DNA of 64,000 nucleotides from Bacillota bacterium (GTDB taxonomy: Bacteria; Bacillota; Clostridia; Acetivibrionales; Acetivibrionaceae), in contig JAEWSG010000013.1 of the NCBI GenBank assembly GCA_023398495.1, positions 62,001 to 126,000 of the forward strand. Direction: 5' to 3'. A program made the position numbers and the translations under genes. The first letter of the stretch is position 1; the number at the start of each line of letters is the position of its first letter. Below, in pieces: positions 16,772 to 26,166 of the stretch. Below the pieces are notes generated by a model. It was not told the DNA's origin, made no database searches, and saw only the letters and a program-made list of their open reading frames with translations.

Positions 16772-19657
16772 CTATACCTCCTTAAAAGACTTTATTTTAC
16801 CGAGAAGATACATTCTCATTAATGCAAAGTCTATTGAATTAACAATTTTATCTCCATTTACGTCTGCCCTATTATAATAAGTCTCTTCATCCAGTTTTGA
16901 AAGACCAAGTAAATGCATTCTCATTATAGCGAAATCAATTGAATCAACGCGACCGCTTGAGTTTAAATCACCCAGAAGATAACTGCTGACAACAGGTTCT
17001 ATCCCAAATTTCAGAGTATCTTTTATATATGCTGTAATTTTGTTGTTTTCTGTAAGCTCTTTAATATCTAAATTAGTTGAGTAGTCGTTTGATTTATCAT
17101 ATGCCGAGCTACATTCAATTCTAAAAGGTATATCTCCTGAAATTCCACCTGGTGCAATTTTACCTGCGTCATCTGCAAATGTAATTTCGCAATATGTGTC
17201 GGCTCCAGCAACAGGATTGTCTATCTTGTAACACTTGCCAAGCACCTTTTCTGCTCCGAAAGCTGCATATTCGCATACAAAAGAGTCTTGCTCGCTGCTG
17301 TCATTTGTAAACCAATATCTAACCTTTATATCAGCTAGATTAACCGCAGTAGTTCCAGTGTTTTTAATGCTTATTGTAGATCTTATTGTATTCTTAGTTT
17401 CGTCATCTAATCCAGACTTATATAGAACTTTAATTGAAGCATTATTATCAGGGGTTACATTAGGGTCAGGTGTCGGAGTGGGAGTTGGTTGCAACTTTGA
17501 AGGCTCTTCTCCGAATACCTTAACACCATCTAAATATACAGGAACCTTTTTACTTACTGTAAAATCGTTCGTAACATTCATTAAACTATAATCATTAGAT
17601 GAATCCCAGTGAGTCATATAATTTGCGTCCTGTTTCACTCTGAACGAAATTTGCAGTTCCCTGTCTCCATATATTTTTTTCCCGCTCCAATCAAATTCAA
17701 AATAGTAAGTTCCTGCATCATCCCATTTGAAAGGGCCCCTGAACTCAATGGGTTCTTGCTGCATAGAAATTTGCTCATCATATTCAACAGAAAATATTAA
17801 ATCCTCTATATTTTGACCAGCCTCTATAAGTTCACTTATATTTAAGAAATATCTTACCATCATACCTGTCTCATAATGTGGAGGTTGGCTGGATTCGTTA
17901 TGTATTCTTAAAACAACTTGTGTACTGTCTTCTGTTTCCCGTGCCAATTTTGTCTCACAATAATAATCGTCAGTTCTTGGTTCCTTAGGCGGAAAATTTG
18001 CTATTGGTTCATGTCCCTCACCGTAATATTTATACAATCCTGCACAGGCACCGACAAAGGCAGCGTTATAGTCAATTGCAACTTCATTGTAAGCATACTC
18101 GGTAGTTGAATCTATATGATAATCATTTAAATCCGGTCCCCCCGAGAGTGCTCCCCATAAAATATGTCTGTGCTCCTCCGGATCGTTCATACTGTTTGTT
18201 TTTGAACCGTGAGCTGCTCTGTGGTGTGGATGTTTTGCAAATGGTAATCCCTGCTCATAACCGTAACCAACTATATATGAATATCCCATAGGGTTTCTAC
18301 CCATAATATATTCCATCGCACCCTTAGCCCACTCACCAAAATCAGTCCTTTCAGGATGGTTTTTCATATATACAAGTGCAGATAATTGAGCAGCTGTATT
18401 ATAGCGGGCAGATCCCCAACCGTTTATCATTGAATATCCGGCAGGCGATGTTTTATAATAATTTGTATCTTTGGGATCTTTATGCTTACATTTGCCACCA
18501 GACAAATACTCCACATTCCAGCTTGCAATAAAATCAAACAGTTCGTTCTCGGGGAATAACTGATTAAGTTTTAAAAATGTTCCTCCCCACACTGCATCCC
18601 AACAATGTACCCATGAATTATACCAGACATTTTGTTTAAAAGTTTCGGGTATTATCCTTTTCATATACCCTATATAGTTTCCGCTTTCGTCCACTGCCAT
18701 TATATCGTCTATATATTTCATATCTTTAGTACACTCATAGAGCCATACTGCTGCCCAAGCCAGCTCATCTTCATCATAATCCGATGTATAATAGCCATCA
18801 CCTTTATGTTTTCCTCTGTATTTCTTTGCGAAATCATACATTGCTTCTGCAACAGTAAGGCACTCATTAGCATATTCAGAGTCTTCGTCCTTGAAATTCA
18901 TATATGAGGTGCATAGTGCGGCAGCAGTACTCGCACATACATCACTGCCTGGAGAATCAGCGGTTGCAAAATCAGCAGGTCTTGAATTAGTAAAGTTTTC
19001 AGGATATAATTCCGGTGGTCCCCAATAACAATGGTCCTCATCTCCTTCCCCTACCATGTAGCAAAAAGCAATCAGATCACCATTTTCATCAAGGAAGGAG
19101 CAGCGTAAGAATGTATCGGTGAAGTGCCTCAGAATATCAACCATATGCTCTTCCTCACCTGTTGCCGTAAAGGATTCCCTGAACTCATTAAATCCCCAGC
19201 CAAGGGTACCAGCCGCATAACTCTGGGGAAGACCGAAACGTACGTGGTCTCCGGCATCGTGAAATCCGCCATGCACATCAACTGTCCCATCGCCATCGGG
19301 ATCAATTATATGTTGGTACTTTTCTAAAAACTCGTCGGAAAGTGATGTTCTTTCAAGAGGAATTGCTGCATCACCTTCATGGCAGGAACCTCTCCATTCA
19401 ATCTTTCCACCTTTGTCATAGCCAGCTTCCACACCACACATTTCTGTGTCATAGAAATAGATTGATTTCTGCAAAGCTTCGGCAAAATTGAAATGATTGT
19501 AATCTTCCCAGCCTTCAACGGGTGCCCAACCAGCAGGCGGCGCATCTGCAAATACTGTACTTGTTGAAAAAAGCTGTGCGGTCATAAGACCGGCAAGTAA
19601 AAAGCTTGACAACCTTTTCCGGCCTTTTTTACCCCTTCCATTTGAAAAATTAAACAT
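16772..19657 (-). CDS. Cellulosomal cellulase: GH9 - CBM3c - CBM3 - dockerin I
   Basis: The 961-residue protein has a long signal peptide (about 1-38, 'STSTVFADAP'). The GH9 domain (about 55-520) shows 'GGFHDAGDHVRFG', 'KHPHHRAAHG' and 'YNEVAIDYNAAFVGA'. CBM3c (about 540-690), a TPTPTPDP linker, a second CBM3 of the cellulose-binding type (about 738-880) and two dockerin repeats ('GDLNSSGRVDSIDFA', 'ADVNGDKIVNSIDFA') follow. This is the layout of CelV-like enzymes. The first dockerin repeat has Ser-Ser-Gly in place of the usual Gly-Asp-Gly in the calcium loop. GGAGG lies 9 bases before the ATG. It is the first gene of a GH9-GH9 pair. Confidence 0.95.
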   Translation of the reverse strand: MFNFSNGRGKKGRKRLSSFLLAGLMTAQLFSTSTVFADAPPAGWAPVEGWEDYNHFNFAEALQKSIYFYDTEMCGVEAGYDKGGKIEWRGSCHEGDAAIPLERTSLSDEFLEKYQHIIDPDGDGTVDVHGGFHDAGDHVRFGLPQSYAAGTLGWGFNEFRESFTATGEEEHMVDILRHFTDTFLRCSFLDENGDLIAFCYMVGEGDEDHCYWGPPELYPENFTNSRPADFATADSPGSDVCASTAAALCTSYMNFKDEDSEYANECLTVAEAMYDFAKKYRGKHKGDGYYTSDYDEDELAWAAVWLYECTKDMKYIDDIMAVDESGNYIGYMKRIIPETFKQNVWYNSWVHCWDAVWGGTFLKLNQLFPENELFDFIASWNVEYLSGGKCKHKDPKDTNYYKTSPAGYSMINGWGSARYNTAAQLSALVYMKNHPERTDFGEWAKGAMEYIMGRNPMGYSYIVGYGYEQGLPFAKHPHHRAAHGSKTNSMNDPEEHRHILWGALSGGPDLNDYHIDSTTEYAYNEVAIDYNAAFVGACAGLYKYYGEGHEPIANFPPKEPRTDDYYCETKLARETEDSTQVVLRIHNESSQPPHYETGMMVRYFLNISELIEAGQNIEDLIFSVEYDEQISMQQEPIEFRGPFKWDDAGTYYFEFDWSGKKIYGDRELQISFRVKQDANYMTHWDSSNDYSLMNVTNDFTVSKKVPVYLDGVKVFGEEPSKLQPTPTPTPDPNVTPDNNASIKVLYKSGLDDETKNTIRSTISIKNTGTTAVNLADIKVRYWFTNDSSEQDSFVCEYAAFGAEKVLGKCYKIDNPVAGADTYCEITFADDAGKIAPGGISGDIPFRIECSSAYDKSNDYSTNLDIKELTENNKITAYIKDTLKFGIEPVVSSYLLGDLNSSGRVDSIDFAIMRMHLLGLSKLDEETYYNRADVNGDKIVNSIDFALMRMYLLGKIKSFKEV

Positions 19658-20153
19658 TTATCAAACACCTCCAGAAATAATTAAAATAAAGTTATGTAAA
19701 AATTTCAACAAAACTTATCATTAAAAATAAAAAGGTTTCAAAATAATTCAACCTGGTTTGGAAAGAATGAGATAAATACAACGTAGAAAGGCTGGATATA
19801 GATATACATAGATAGTATTACAAATATTAAAAATTCTTTCGCATACGTAAACTAAAAATTATTGCTCCAATATAAATTTGGATGAATTATTAACTTAATT
19901 TAATTTTACTATATGTAATATTTAATGTAAATAGCCCTAAGATATTGCAGGATTTTTGATTGCAGTATTTTTGTGTATTTTTTCATTCCAATGTAAATGC
20001 GTCTATTGATTTTCTTTTAAGAAATAACTACAATTAAATTATAGATGAAAAACTCTAATAATAAAATTAAAGGACGGTTTTTTATCTAAAATAGACAACG
20101 TTTAGATGCTATATTTATATAATTATTTCAAATTTTCAAAGGGGAGAGGTAAG
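19658..20153. promoter_or_regulatory. 496-base divergent intergenic region between two GH9 genes
   Basis: This AT-rich stretch must hold promoters for both divergent cellulase transcripts. A small inverted repeat (TCCAA...TTGGA, 19864-19880) is visible. I could not identify a convincing sigma-A or SigI-type promoter by eye, and no coding frame fits. Regulation by an alternative sigma-I factor is known for cellulosome genes but is not demonstrated here. Confidence 0.5.
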
Positions 20154-22532
20154 ATGAAAAAGGAAAAAAATTTTCTTAAGAAAATAAGGGCTTTGATTGT
20201 AAGTGCTGTTATCCTTGCTGTGGCAGTCATTCCTGGTAACATCAGAGCTGATGCTGCCGGACTGGAATTCAACTACGCAAAAGCACTTCAGTATTCTCTG
20301 CTTTTCTACGATGCAAACATGTGTGGTACAAGTGTTGATGAAAATAGCCTATATAATTGGAGAAGTGACTGTCATGTTTATGATGCAGAGCTTCCCCTCG
20401 ATACTGTAAACACCAATATGTCAGCAAGTTTTATAAGTGCAAACAAAAGTATACTTGATCCTGATGGAAACGGTACTCTTGATGTTTCGGGAGGTTTCCA
20501 TGATGCCGGGGATCATGTAAAATTCGGAATGCCTGAAGCATATTCCGGGTCTACCTTAGGGTGGGGATTTTATGAATTCAGAGAACAATATGAAGCTACT
20601 GGACAAGACACCCACACCAAAACAATTTTAAGATATTTTAATGATTATTTTATGAATTGTACATATCTGGATGCTTCCGGTAAGATGGCAGCATTTTGTT
20701 ATCAGGTAGGTGATGGAGATATTGATCATGCCTATTGGAATGCACCGGAACTCGATGAAATGTTCCGAAGAGGATGGTTTGCTACCGAGGAAGTGCCTTC
20801 AACTGACTGCGTAACTTCGGCAGCAGCCTCACTTGCAGTTAACTATATGAATTTTAAGGATGAAGACCCCGAATATGCAGAAAAAAATCTTAAATATGCA
20901 AAAGCTTTATTTGAATTTGCAAAGACAAATGATAAGGAATGTAATAAAGACGGACCTAAAGGTTTTTATACTTCATTAAAATGGGAGGATGATTACTGCT
21001 GGGCTGCTTCATGGCTTTATCTGGCGACACAGGAAGATGATTATCTGGAAGAAGTATTTAAATATTATGATTATTATGCACCTTCTTGCTGGACACATTG
21101 CTGGAATGATGTTTGGGCAGGGACTGCATGTATTTTGGCTGAGATAAATGATTTATATGATAAAGACGGAGAAGAATTTGAAAACAGATATAAAACAGCT
21201 ACCAATAAAAGTCCTTATGAGGTTGTAGAATTCTGGAGCCAGATAGCCAAACTGGTAGATAATTGGATTAAGGGGCAAAGTGTTATTTTAACACCAGGTG
21301 GTTATGCATTTCTTAATCAATGGGGTTCTGCCAGATATAATACTGCTACTCAACTATGTGCTCTTGTTTATGATAAACATCATGGTGACAAACCTTCAAA
21401 ATACAGTGAATGGGCAAAATCGCAAATGCATTATTTAATGGGTGACAATCCTGCCAAACGTTGTTACATTGTAGGATACAGTGATATTTCAGCAAAATTT
21501 CCACATCATAGGGCAGCATCAGGCTTGTCAAAATGTGAAGATCCGGAGCCGCATAAATACGTGCTTTATGGTGCATTAGTTGGTGGTCCGGGTCCGAAGG
21601 ATGAACATATAGATGTTACATCTGATTATATTTATAATGAAGTAACAATAGACTATAATGCTGCATTTGTCGGAGCATGTGCCGGGCTTTATAGATTTTT
21701 TGGAGACCCTTCTATGGAGATTACTCCGGATTTTCCGCCAAAGGTAGTAATTGAGGATCCTGGTACAGGTGGTTCTAAATACTGGGTAAAGGCATTTGGT
21801 ATTGATGTTTCACAGCATGGGGAACTAAAAACTACCGAAGTAACTTTATATGTATACTCTGATTCAAGCAAACCATCAAAAAACATCTCAGTCAGATATT
21901 ATTTTGATATTACCGGAATGTCCTCTATTGAGCCAAACAAGACTGATATGAGACCGCTTTATGACCAGACCGCAGCTGAGACAGAATACGAAGCCAAATT
22001 TACCGGACCTCATAAGTATAAAGATAATATTTACTATGTGGAAGTATCATGGGATGGTTATACAATTGCCAATTCAAATAAAAAGTATCAATTTGTAATT
22101 GGTACATACTTCTGGCAAAATTTCTGGAATCCATCAGATGACTGGAGTTATATGGGTTTGAAAATTGAAGAAGATAGTTGGAAGGGAACACCTGAAAAAA
22201 CGGATAATATTTGTGTTTATGATGCAGGTGTTCTTGTAGGCGGTATTGAACCGGATGGAACAACACCTGTTGTAACTACACCTACACCAACTGCAACAAA
22301 TATATCACCTGTACCGACACCGACGGATGATGTGATTGTTGGAGATTTAAACGGGGATGGCAAGGTAAACTCAATCGACTTTGCTCACTATAGAATGTAT
22401 CTTCTGGGAATGATAGATGATTTTCCTGTAGTCAATGACTTAAAAGCTGCTGATTTAAACGGTGATGGAAAAATGAATTCTATTGACTTTGCACACTTAA
22501 GATTGTTTCTGCTTGGCTCTATTACAAAGTAA
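20154..22532 (+). CDS. Cellulosomal cellulase: GH9 - CBM3c-like - dockerin I
   Basis: A signal peptide (about 1-33) precedes a GH9 domain (about 35-535) with 'GGFHDAGDHVKFG', 'KFPHHRAASG' and 'YNEVTIDYNAAFVGA'. A diverged CBM3c-like module (about 555-695, 'VSVRYYFDITG'-type strands, 'FWNPSDDWSYMG') follows, then a Thr/Pro linker and two dockerin repeats ('GDLNGDGKVNSIDFA', 'ADLNGDGKMNSIDFA'). The start at 20154 is chosen for GGGGAGAGG just upstream; 16 more codons are open before it. It is monocistronic and divergent from the other two GH9 genes, so it has separate control. Confidence 0.94.
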   Translation: MKKEKNFLKKIRALIVSAVILAVAVIPGNIRADAAGLEFNYAKALQYSLLFYDANMCGTSVDENSLYNWRSDCHVYDAELPLDTVNTNMSASFISANKSILDPDGNGTLDVSGGFHDAGDHVKFGMPEAYSGSTLGWGFYEFREQYEATGQDTHTKTILRYFNDYFMNCTYLDASGKMAAFCYQVGDGDIDHAYWNAPELDEMFRRGWFATEEVPSTDCVTSAAASLAVNYMNFKDEDPEYAEKNLKYAKALFEFAKTNDKECNKDGPKGFYTSLKWEDDYCWAASWLYLATQEDDYLEEVFKYYDYYAPSCWTHCWNDVWAGTACILAEINDLYDKDGEEFENRYKTATNKSPYEVVEFWSQIAKLVDNWIKGQSVILTPGGYAFLNQWGSARYNTATQLCALVYDKHHGDKPSKYSEWAKSQMHYLMGDNPAKRCYIVGYSDISAKFPHHRAASGLSKCEDPEPHKYVLYGALVGGPGPKDEHIDVTSDYIYNEVTIDYNAAFVGACAGLYRFFGDPSMEITPDFPPKVVIEDPGTGGSKYWVKAFGIDVSQHGELKTTEVTLYVYSDSSKPSKNISVRYYFDITGMSSIEPNKTDMRPLYDQTAAETEYEAKFTGPHKYKDNIYYVEVSWDGYTIANSNKKYQFVIGTYFWQNFWNPSDDWSYMGLKIEEDSWKGTPEKTDNICVYDAGVLVGGIEPDGTTPVVTTPTPTATNISPVPTPTDDVIVGDLNGDGKVNSIDFAHYRMYLLGMIDDFPVVNDLKAADLNGDGKMNSIDFAHLRLFLLGSITK

Positions 22533-22714
22533 GTGGCATCGTAAAGTGGAAGGTGCACCTCGGTAAAAAGTAAAAACAAAGTTTGCAATTTGATAACATT
22601 TTATGATATTATTAATGTGTGTATCATTTCGTTAAGCTTTTCTAAATTTATTAACATTCACAATAAGTATTCTTTAGCTGCATTACATTAATTAAACTGA
22701 GGAGGGTAATGCTA

Positions 22715-23179
22715 ATGGAAGGAATGCAATTAGTGGTATTCACTCTTAATGATGAAGTATGCGGAGTAGACACTACACAAGTGAAAGAAATTGTTATGTA
22801 TGAGGCGATCACCAAAATGCCCAAAATGCCTCAATTTATTGACGGAGTTATAAACTTAAGAGGCATGGTTGTACCGGTTGTGAACCTCAACAAAAGGTTT
22901 GATCTTGGTAATACCCAGGTTACAAAAAAGACTAAAATAATTATAACTGATTTGTCCGGCAAATTGGTAGGATTTATTGTTAATGACGTTTCAGAAATAA
23001 TAAAGCTTCCTGCCGAGAGTATTGAAAATACACCGGAAATAATCAGAAAGATAGACAATTCTTATTTGAAGAATGTTGGCAAGAATGGCGAAAATTTAAT
23101 ATCAATACTAGATCTAAGTACCATTTTGACAGATACTGAAATAAAGAACATCGAGAGCAAAAACTTAGAACTAAATTAG
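22715..23179 (+). CDS. cheW: CheW-like chemotaxis coupling protein
   Basis: The 154-residue protein is a single CheW domain, which links chemoreceptors to the kinase CheA. Visible marks are 'LVVFTLNDEVCGVDTTQVKEI', 'INLRGMVVPVVNLNKRFD' and 'VGFIVNDVSEI'. Of two nearby ATGs I chose 22715, which is 9 bases from GAGGAGG; 22709 is only 3 bases away. No other chemotaxis gene is nearby, so it is an orphan CheW. Confidence 0.93.
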   Translation: MEGMQLVVFTLNDEVCGVDTTQVKEIVMYEAITKMPKMPQFIDGVINLRGMVVPVVNLNKRFDLGNTQVTKKTKIIITDLSGKLVGFIVNDVSEIIKLPAESIENTPEIIRKIDNSYLKNVGKNGENLISILDLSTILTDTEIKNIESKNLELN

Positions 23180-23209
23180 GCAATGTGAGTTTGTTTTGTT
23201 TTGTTTCAC

Positions 23210-23226
23210 AGCGGAAGCTGCAGTCA
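23210..23226 (+). repeat. 17-base recurrent motif, copy 1
   Basis: AGCGGAAGCTGCAGTCA occurs here, and with A for G at position 14 at 33330 and 63314. The core CAGC-GGAA-GCTG can fold as a small hairpin. It lies between cheW and its terminator. Confidence 0.5.
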
Positions 23227-23243
23227 AAGAGAATTATAAAAAT

Positions 23244-23269
23244 AAAAAAGAGCGTATCAGCTCTTTTTT
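23244..23269. terminator. Bidirectional terminator between cheW and ychF
   Basis: A perfect 10-bp stem (AAAAAAGAGC with GCTCTTTTTT) and a 6-base loop serve the two convergent genes. Confidence 0.9.
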
Positions 23270-23316
23270 GTAGTTTTCTATTTTAATATACCTGTAAATT
23301 AAAGCCTTATTAACTC

Positions 23317-24411
23317 TTATACATTGAATCTGAAAAGCGTAACATCGCCGTCATTCATTACATATTCCTTGCCTTCCGAACGTACTAGTCCTTTTTCCTT
23401 TGCAGCAGTATATGAACCGCATTCCATAAGGTCTTTGAAGGCAACTATTTCCGCACGAATAAAACCTCTTTCAAAATCAGTATGGATTTTTCCGGCAGCC
23501 TGAGGCGCCTTAGTCCCTTTTACAATTGTCCAGGCCCTTACTTCCTGTGGTCCGGCGGTAAGGAAGCTGATAAGTCCCAATAATTTGTAACTCGTTTTTA
23601 CAAGCCTGTCCAACCCTGATTCAGATAATCCGAGTTCGTTTAGAAACTCAGCTTTTTCTTCGTCTTCAAGCTGAGCAATCTCTTCTTCGATTTTAGCACA
23701 TATAACCATTACCTCTGAGCCTTCTTTTTTAGCGTGTTCCATAAGTTCCTGCAAAAGCAGATTTGAGGAAGTGTCACTTAAACCGTCTTCTGCAACATTT
23801 GCAGCATATAATACAGGTTTTGAAGTAAGTAAAAACAGCTGATCAACCATATTTTCCTGCACGGCATCAAATTTCATGGATCTTGCGGGTTTGCCTTCAG
23901 ATAGAGTTTTTAATATCTCTTCATAAAGATCCAACTCTGTCTGAAATTTCTTGTCACCTGATTTTAGCATTTTGCGGGTCCGGTCAATCCTTTTCTCCAT
24001 AACTTCAAGATCGGCTAGAACAAGCTCCATTTCAATGGTTTCAACGTCACGTACAGGGCCTACCGAGCCGTCGACATGAACGATGTTGCTATCCTCAAAA
24101 CACCTTACAACATGTACAATTGAGTCCACTTCACGTATATGGGACAAAAACTTGTTACCAAGACCTTCGCCCTTGCTTGCACCTTTTACAAGACCTGCTA
24201 TGTCAACAAATTCTATTGCCGTAGGAGTAACTTTTTCAGGATTGTACATTTTGGCCAGTTTATCAAGTCGTTCATCGGGAACGGCCACTATTCCGACGTT
24301 TGGTTCTATTGTACAAAACGGATAATTGGCAGATTCGGCACCTGCCTTCGTAATAGCATTAAACAAAGTACTTTTGCCTACATTGGGTAGGCCAACTATT
24401 CCTAATTTCAT
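23317..24411 (-). CDS. ychF: Redox-regulated ATPase YchF (OLA1 family)
   Basis: YchF is a conserved cytoplasmic P-loop NTPase of the Obg-related group that prefers ATP and associates with ribosomes. The 364 residues show 'GLPNVGKSTLFNAITKA' (P-loop), 'DIAGLVKGASKGEGLGNKF' (switch II), an N-terminal G domain with a coiled-coil insertion, and a C-terminal TGS domain ending 'GDVTLFRFNV'. I chose the ATG at 24411 because the family starts MKLGIVGLPNVGKST; an ATG three codons upstream (24420) is closer to AGGA and is possible. It is monocistronic. Confidence 0.95.
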   Translation of the reverse strand: MKLGIVGLPNVGKSTLFNAITKAGAESANYPFCTIEPNVGIVAVPDERLDKLAKMYNPEKVTPTAIEFVDIAGLVKGASKGEGLGNKFLSHIREVDSIVHVVRCFEDSNIVHVDGSVGPVRDVETIEMELVLADLEVMEKRIDRTRKMLKSGDKKFQTELDLYEEILKTLSEGKPARSMKFDAVQENMVDQLFLLTSKPVLYAANVAEDGLSDTSSNLLLQELMEHAKKEGSEVMVICAKIEEEIAQLEDEEKAEFLNELGLSESGLDRLVKTSYKLLGLISFLTAGPQEVRAWTIVKGTKAPQAAGKIHTDFERGFIRAEIVAFKDLMECGSYTAAKEKGLVRSEGKEYVMNDGDVTLFRFNV

Positions 24412-24516
24412 TGATAACATCTATCCTTTCTGATTATCAACACCAACTATTCCTGCTGATATACATTTTTTGCTTTGCAAAATAATGTTCCTATGCTTGA
24501 AGCTTTTTAGCTTCAT

Positions 24517-24570
24517 TATTGGGTTTAAACTATAAATTTTGACAAATGAATTTTTTGAAACACCTTATTA
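24517..24570 (+). repeat. 54-base repeat, also found at 61742
   Basis: The stretch from TTATTGGG through TATAAATTTTGAC to TTTTTTGAAACACCTTA is nearly identical at 61742-61800. Its end, read in reverse as TAAGGTGTTTCAAAAAA, resembles the ends of the repeats at 26093 and 57173. It lies in the 330-base gap between ychF and the glycosyltransferase gene, which otherwise holds only the hairpin module next to it. Confidence 0.65.
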
Positions 24571-24612
24571 TCGTGAGAATTCAATTTATCCTTTTAAAAT
24601 CATTTTCACGAT
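24570..24612. repeat. Dispersed repeat, module B only
   Basis: The inverted repeat ATCGTGAGAAT (24570-24580) and ATTTTCACGAT (24602-24612) matches the second stem-loop of the dispersed element at 32945, 36570 and 57373. Confidence 0.7.
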
Positions 24613-24741
24613 TTATATAATTAGTAAACCAAACTAAATTATATATTATAAAAACCTTCAATGCAACAAGTATGAAAAGTTTAGTTTGCAAATATAAATT
24701 GCAAACAGCATTTATTATAACTGTAAATAGGGAACTTAACA

Positions 24742-26025
24742 TCATGTTGTAAACTTCTTTGGCATCAACTTTTTCAGAACTTCAAAAATAACAAATGCAA
24801 CGCCTATTGAGTAGATGGGGTGAAGGGGAAATACATATCTTGAATTGCCTTCAAGCACGAACATCATCGCATTAAAATAGGCAAAAATCAACAGTATGAA
24901 GGTTGTAAAGTCTATTTTCCAGTAACGTATAAATTTGTATAAAGCATAGACTATAAAAGCAAAAAGCATCATGTAAAATGGCGGATACAGTAATCTCTCC
25001 AGTTTGACAGCTTTAGAGGTTATTGGGTGCCATTTGTCCACGTCGATAGTGAGTGACCACATTATATCATCAGTTTTAATAAGATATGAATTCGCAATTC
25101 GTTTGAACGCAAGCTTTATGAATTTATTGGGATTATCTTTAATCCATTTATACGCAAGTTCTTTTCCTACCTTGTGAATTGCCATTTCATCAAAGCCGGT
25201 TTCGGTTCTGTATTTAAGAAATGGACTATCGGGGTATTTATATGGGTCACTCCATGAACCGGTTGCGTATTCGTTATTGTTTACATATATAACATAGCCT
25301 CCATTGGTTGAAAATACCGGTTCACCAAAGGCGATATAGTTTCTGATTACCCATGGAGCTACAACTAAAGCAACTGCCGCTGCAAATGAGACTATATATA
25401 CTACTTTCTTTTTCAGATTCAGATCCTTTTTTATAAACATGAAGAGTGCATAAATAGCAGGTATAAACATTCCTATTGGTCTTACAAGAGTAAGATATCC
25501 AATTAATAAACCAATCACAAATGGATTGTTTTTATTAAAAAACAGGTATATTGAAAGCATCAGAAGTGCTGAGAATAATATCTCAGAGCAATGGATGCTG
25601 TTATAAGCAATTGCAAGGGGTGAAAATGCAAATAACGTTAAAGTTATCAATGCAACTTTTTCACTAAAGAACTGTTTTGCAAGTTTGTAAGTTAAAAACA
25701 TTATCAAGGCAGATAAAACGACATTGAAGAGCTTTCCAACGATTAAGTTTGAGCCGAAAACAAGGTATAATAAAGCAAGAGTTCCTGGGTATCCTATTGG
25801 ACGAAAGGCAGTTGGATTACCTGGAGTTCCTGTATAATAAGGGTAAATGCCGTTTAAAAATCCTTTGCCTTGTGATAATTCCACACCCTTAACGTGATAC
25901 CACATAAAGTCTGTTTCAGGGTATGTTGGAATGACAATTATCCAAATAAGTCTTGCAATTACTCCAGCCAATATTATTAAAAGGTAGTAGTGTTTTTTTA
26001 TGAAATCAATACTTTTCTGTAACAT
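24742..26025 (-). CDS. Membrane glycosyltransferase (GT-C fold, GT39/ArnT-like)
   Basis: The 427-residue protein is mostly transmembrane (roughly 10-11 segments). It has an early extracellular loop with 'PTYPETDFMWYHVKGVELSQG', whose Asp matches the catalytic acidic position of GT-C enzymes. Such proteins transfer sugars from polyprenyl-phosphate donors to proteins or lipids outside the membrane. 'FRPIGYPGTLALLYLVFG' and a C-terminal 'EGNSRYVFPLHPIYSIG' are typical of the group. AAGGAGA lies 6 bases before the ATG. It is monocistronic, so the acceptor cannot be guessed; cellulosome and S-layer glycosylation are possibilities only. Confidence 0.82.
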   Translation of the reverse strand: MLQKSIDFIKKHYYLLIILAGVIARLIWIIVIPTYPETDFMWYHVKGVELSQGKGFLNGIYPYYTGTPGNPTAFRPIGYPGTLALLYLVFGSNLIVGKLFNVVLSALIMFLTYKLAKQFFSEKVALITLTLFAFSPLAIAYNSIHCSEILFSALLMLSIYLFFNKNNPFVIGLLIGYLTLVRPIGMFIPAIYALFMFIKKDLNLKKKVVYIVSFAAAVALVVAPWVIRNYIAFGEPVFSTNGGYVIYVNNNEYATGSWSDPYKYPDSPFLKYRTETGFDEMAIHKVGKELAYKWIKDNPNKFIKLAFKRIANSYLIKTDDIMWSLTIDVDKWHPITSKAVKLERLLYPPFYMMLFAFIVYALYKFIRYWKIDFTTFILLIFAYFNAMMFVLEGNSRYVFPLHPIYSIGVAFVIFEVLKKLMPKKFTT

Positions 26026-26092
26026 AGCGTCTCCTTGTGTTGTTTTATATAGAACATTTTACTTATCTTTATAAGGTTGTGTCAAGGTTATT

Positions 26093-26137
26093 AGGTGATT
26101 CCAAAAAAATAACTGGTCAATTGGTGTTTCAAAAAAA
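26093..26137 (+). repeat. MITE-related repeat fragment
   Basis: AGGTGATTCCAAAAAAATAA and the following GGTCAATTGGTGTTTC are about 85% identical to the reverse complement of one end of the element at 57173-57274. Confidence 0.6.
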
Positions 26138-26147
26138 GGGAACTTAA

Positions 26148-26166
26148 AAGGGGCTTAAAGCCCCTT
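26148..26166 (-). terminator. Terminator of the DEAD-box helicase gene
   Basis: AAGGGGCT (26148-26155) pairs with AGCCCCTT (26159-26166) around a 3-base loop, with TTTT following on the minus strand. The stem overlaps the helicase stop codon. Confidence 0.8.
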
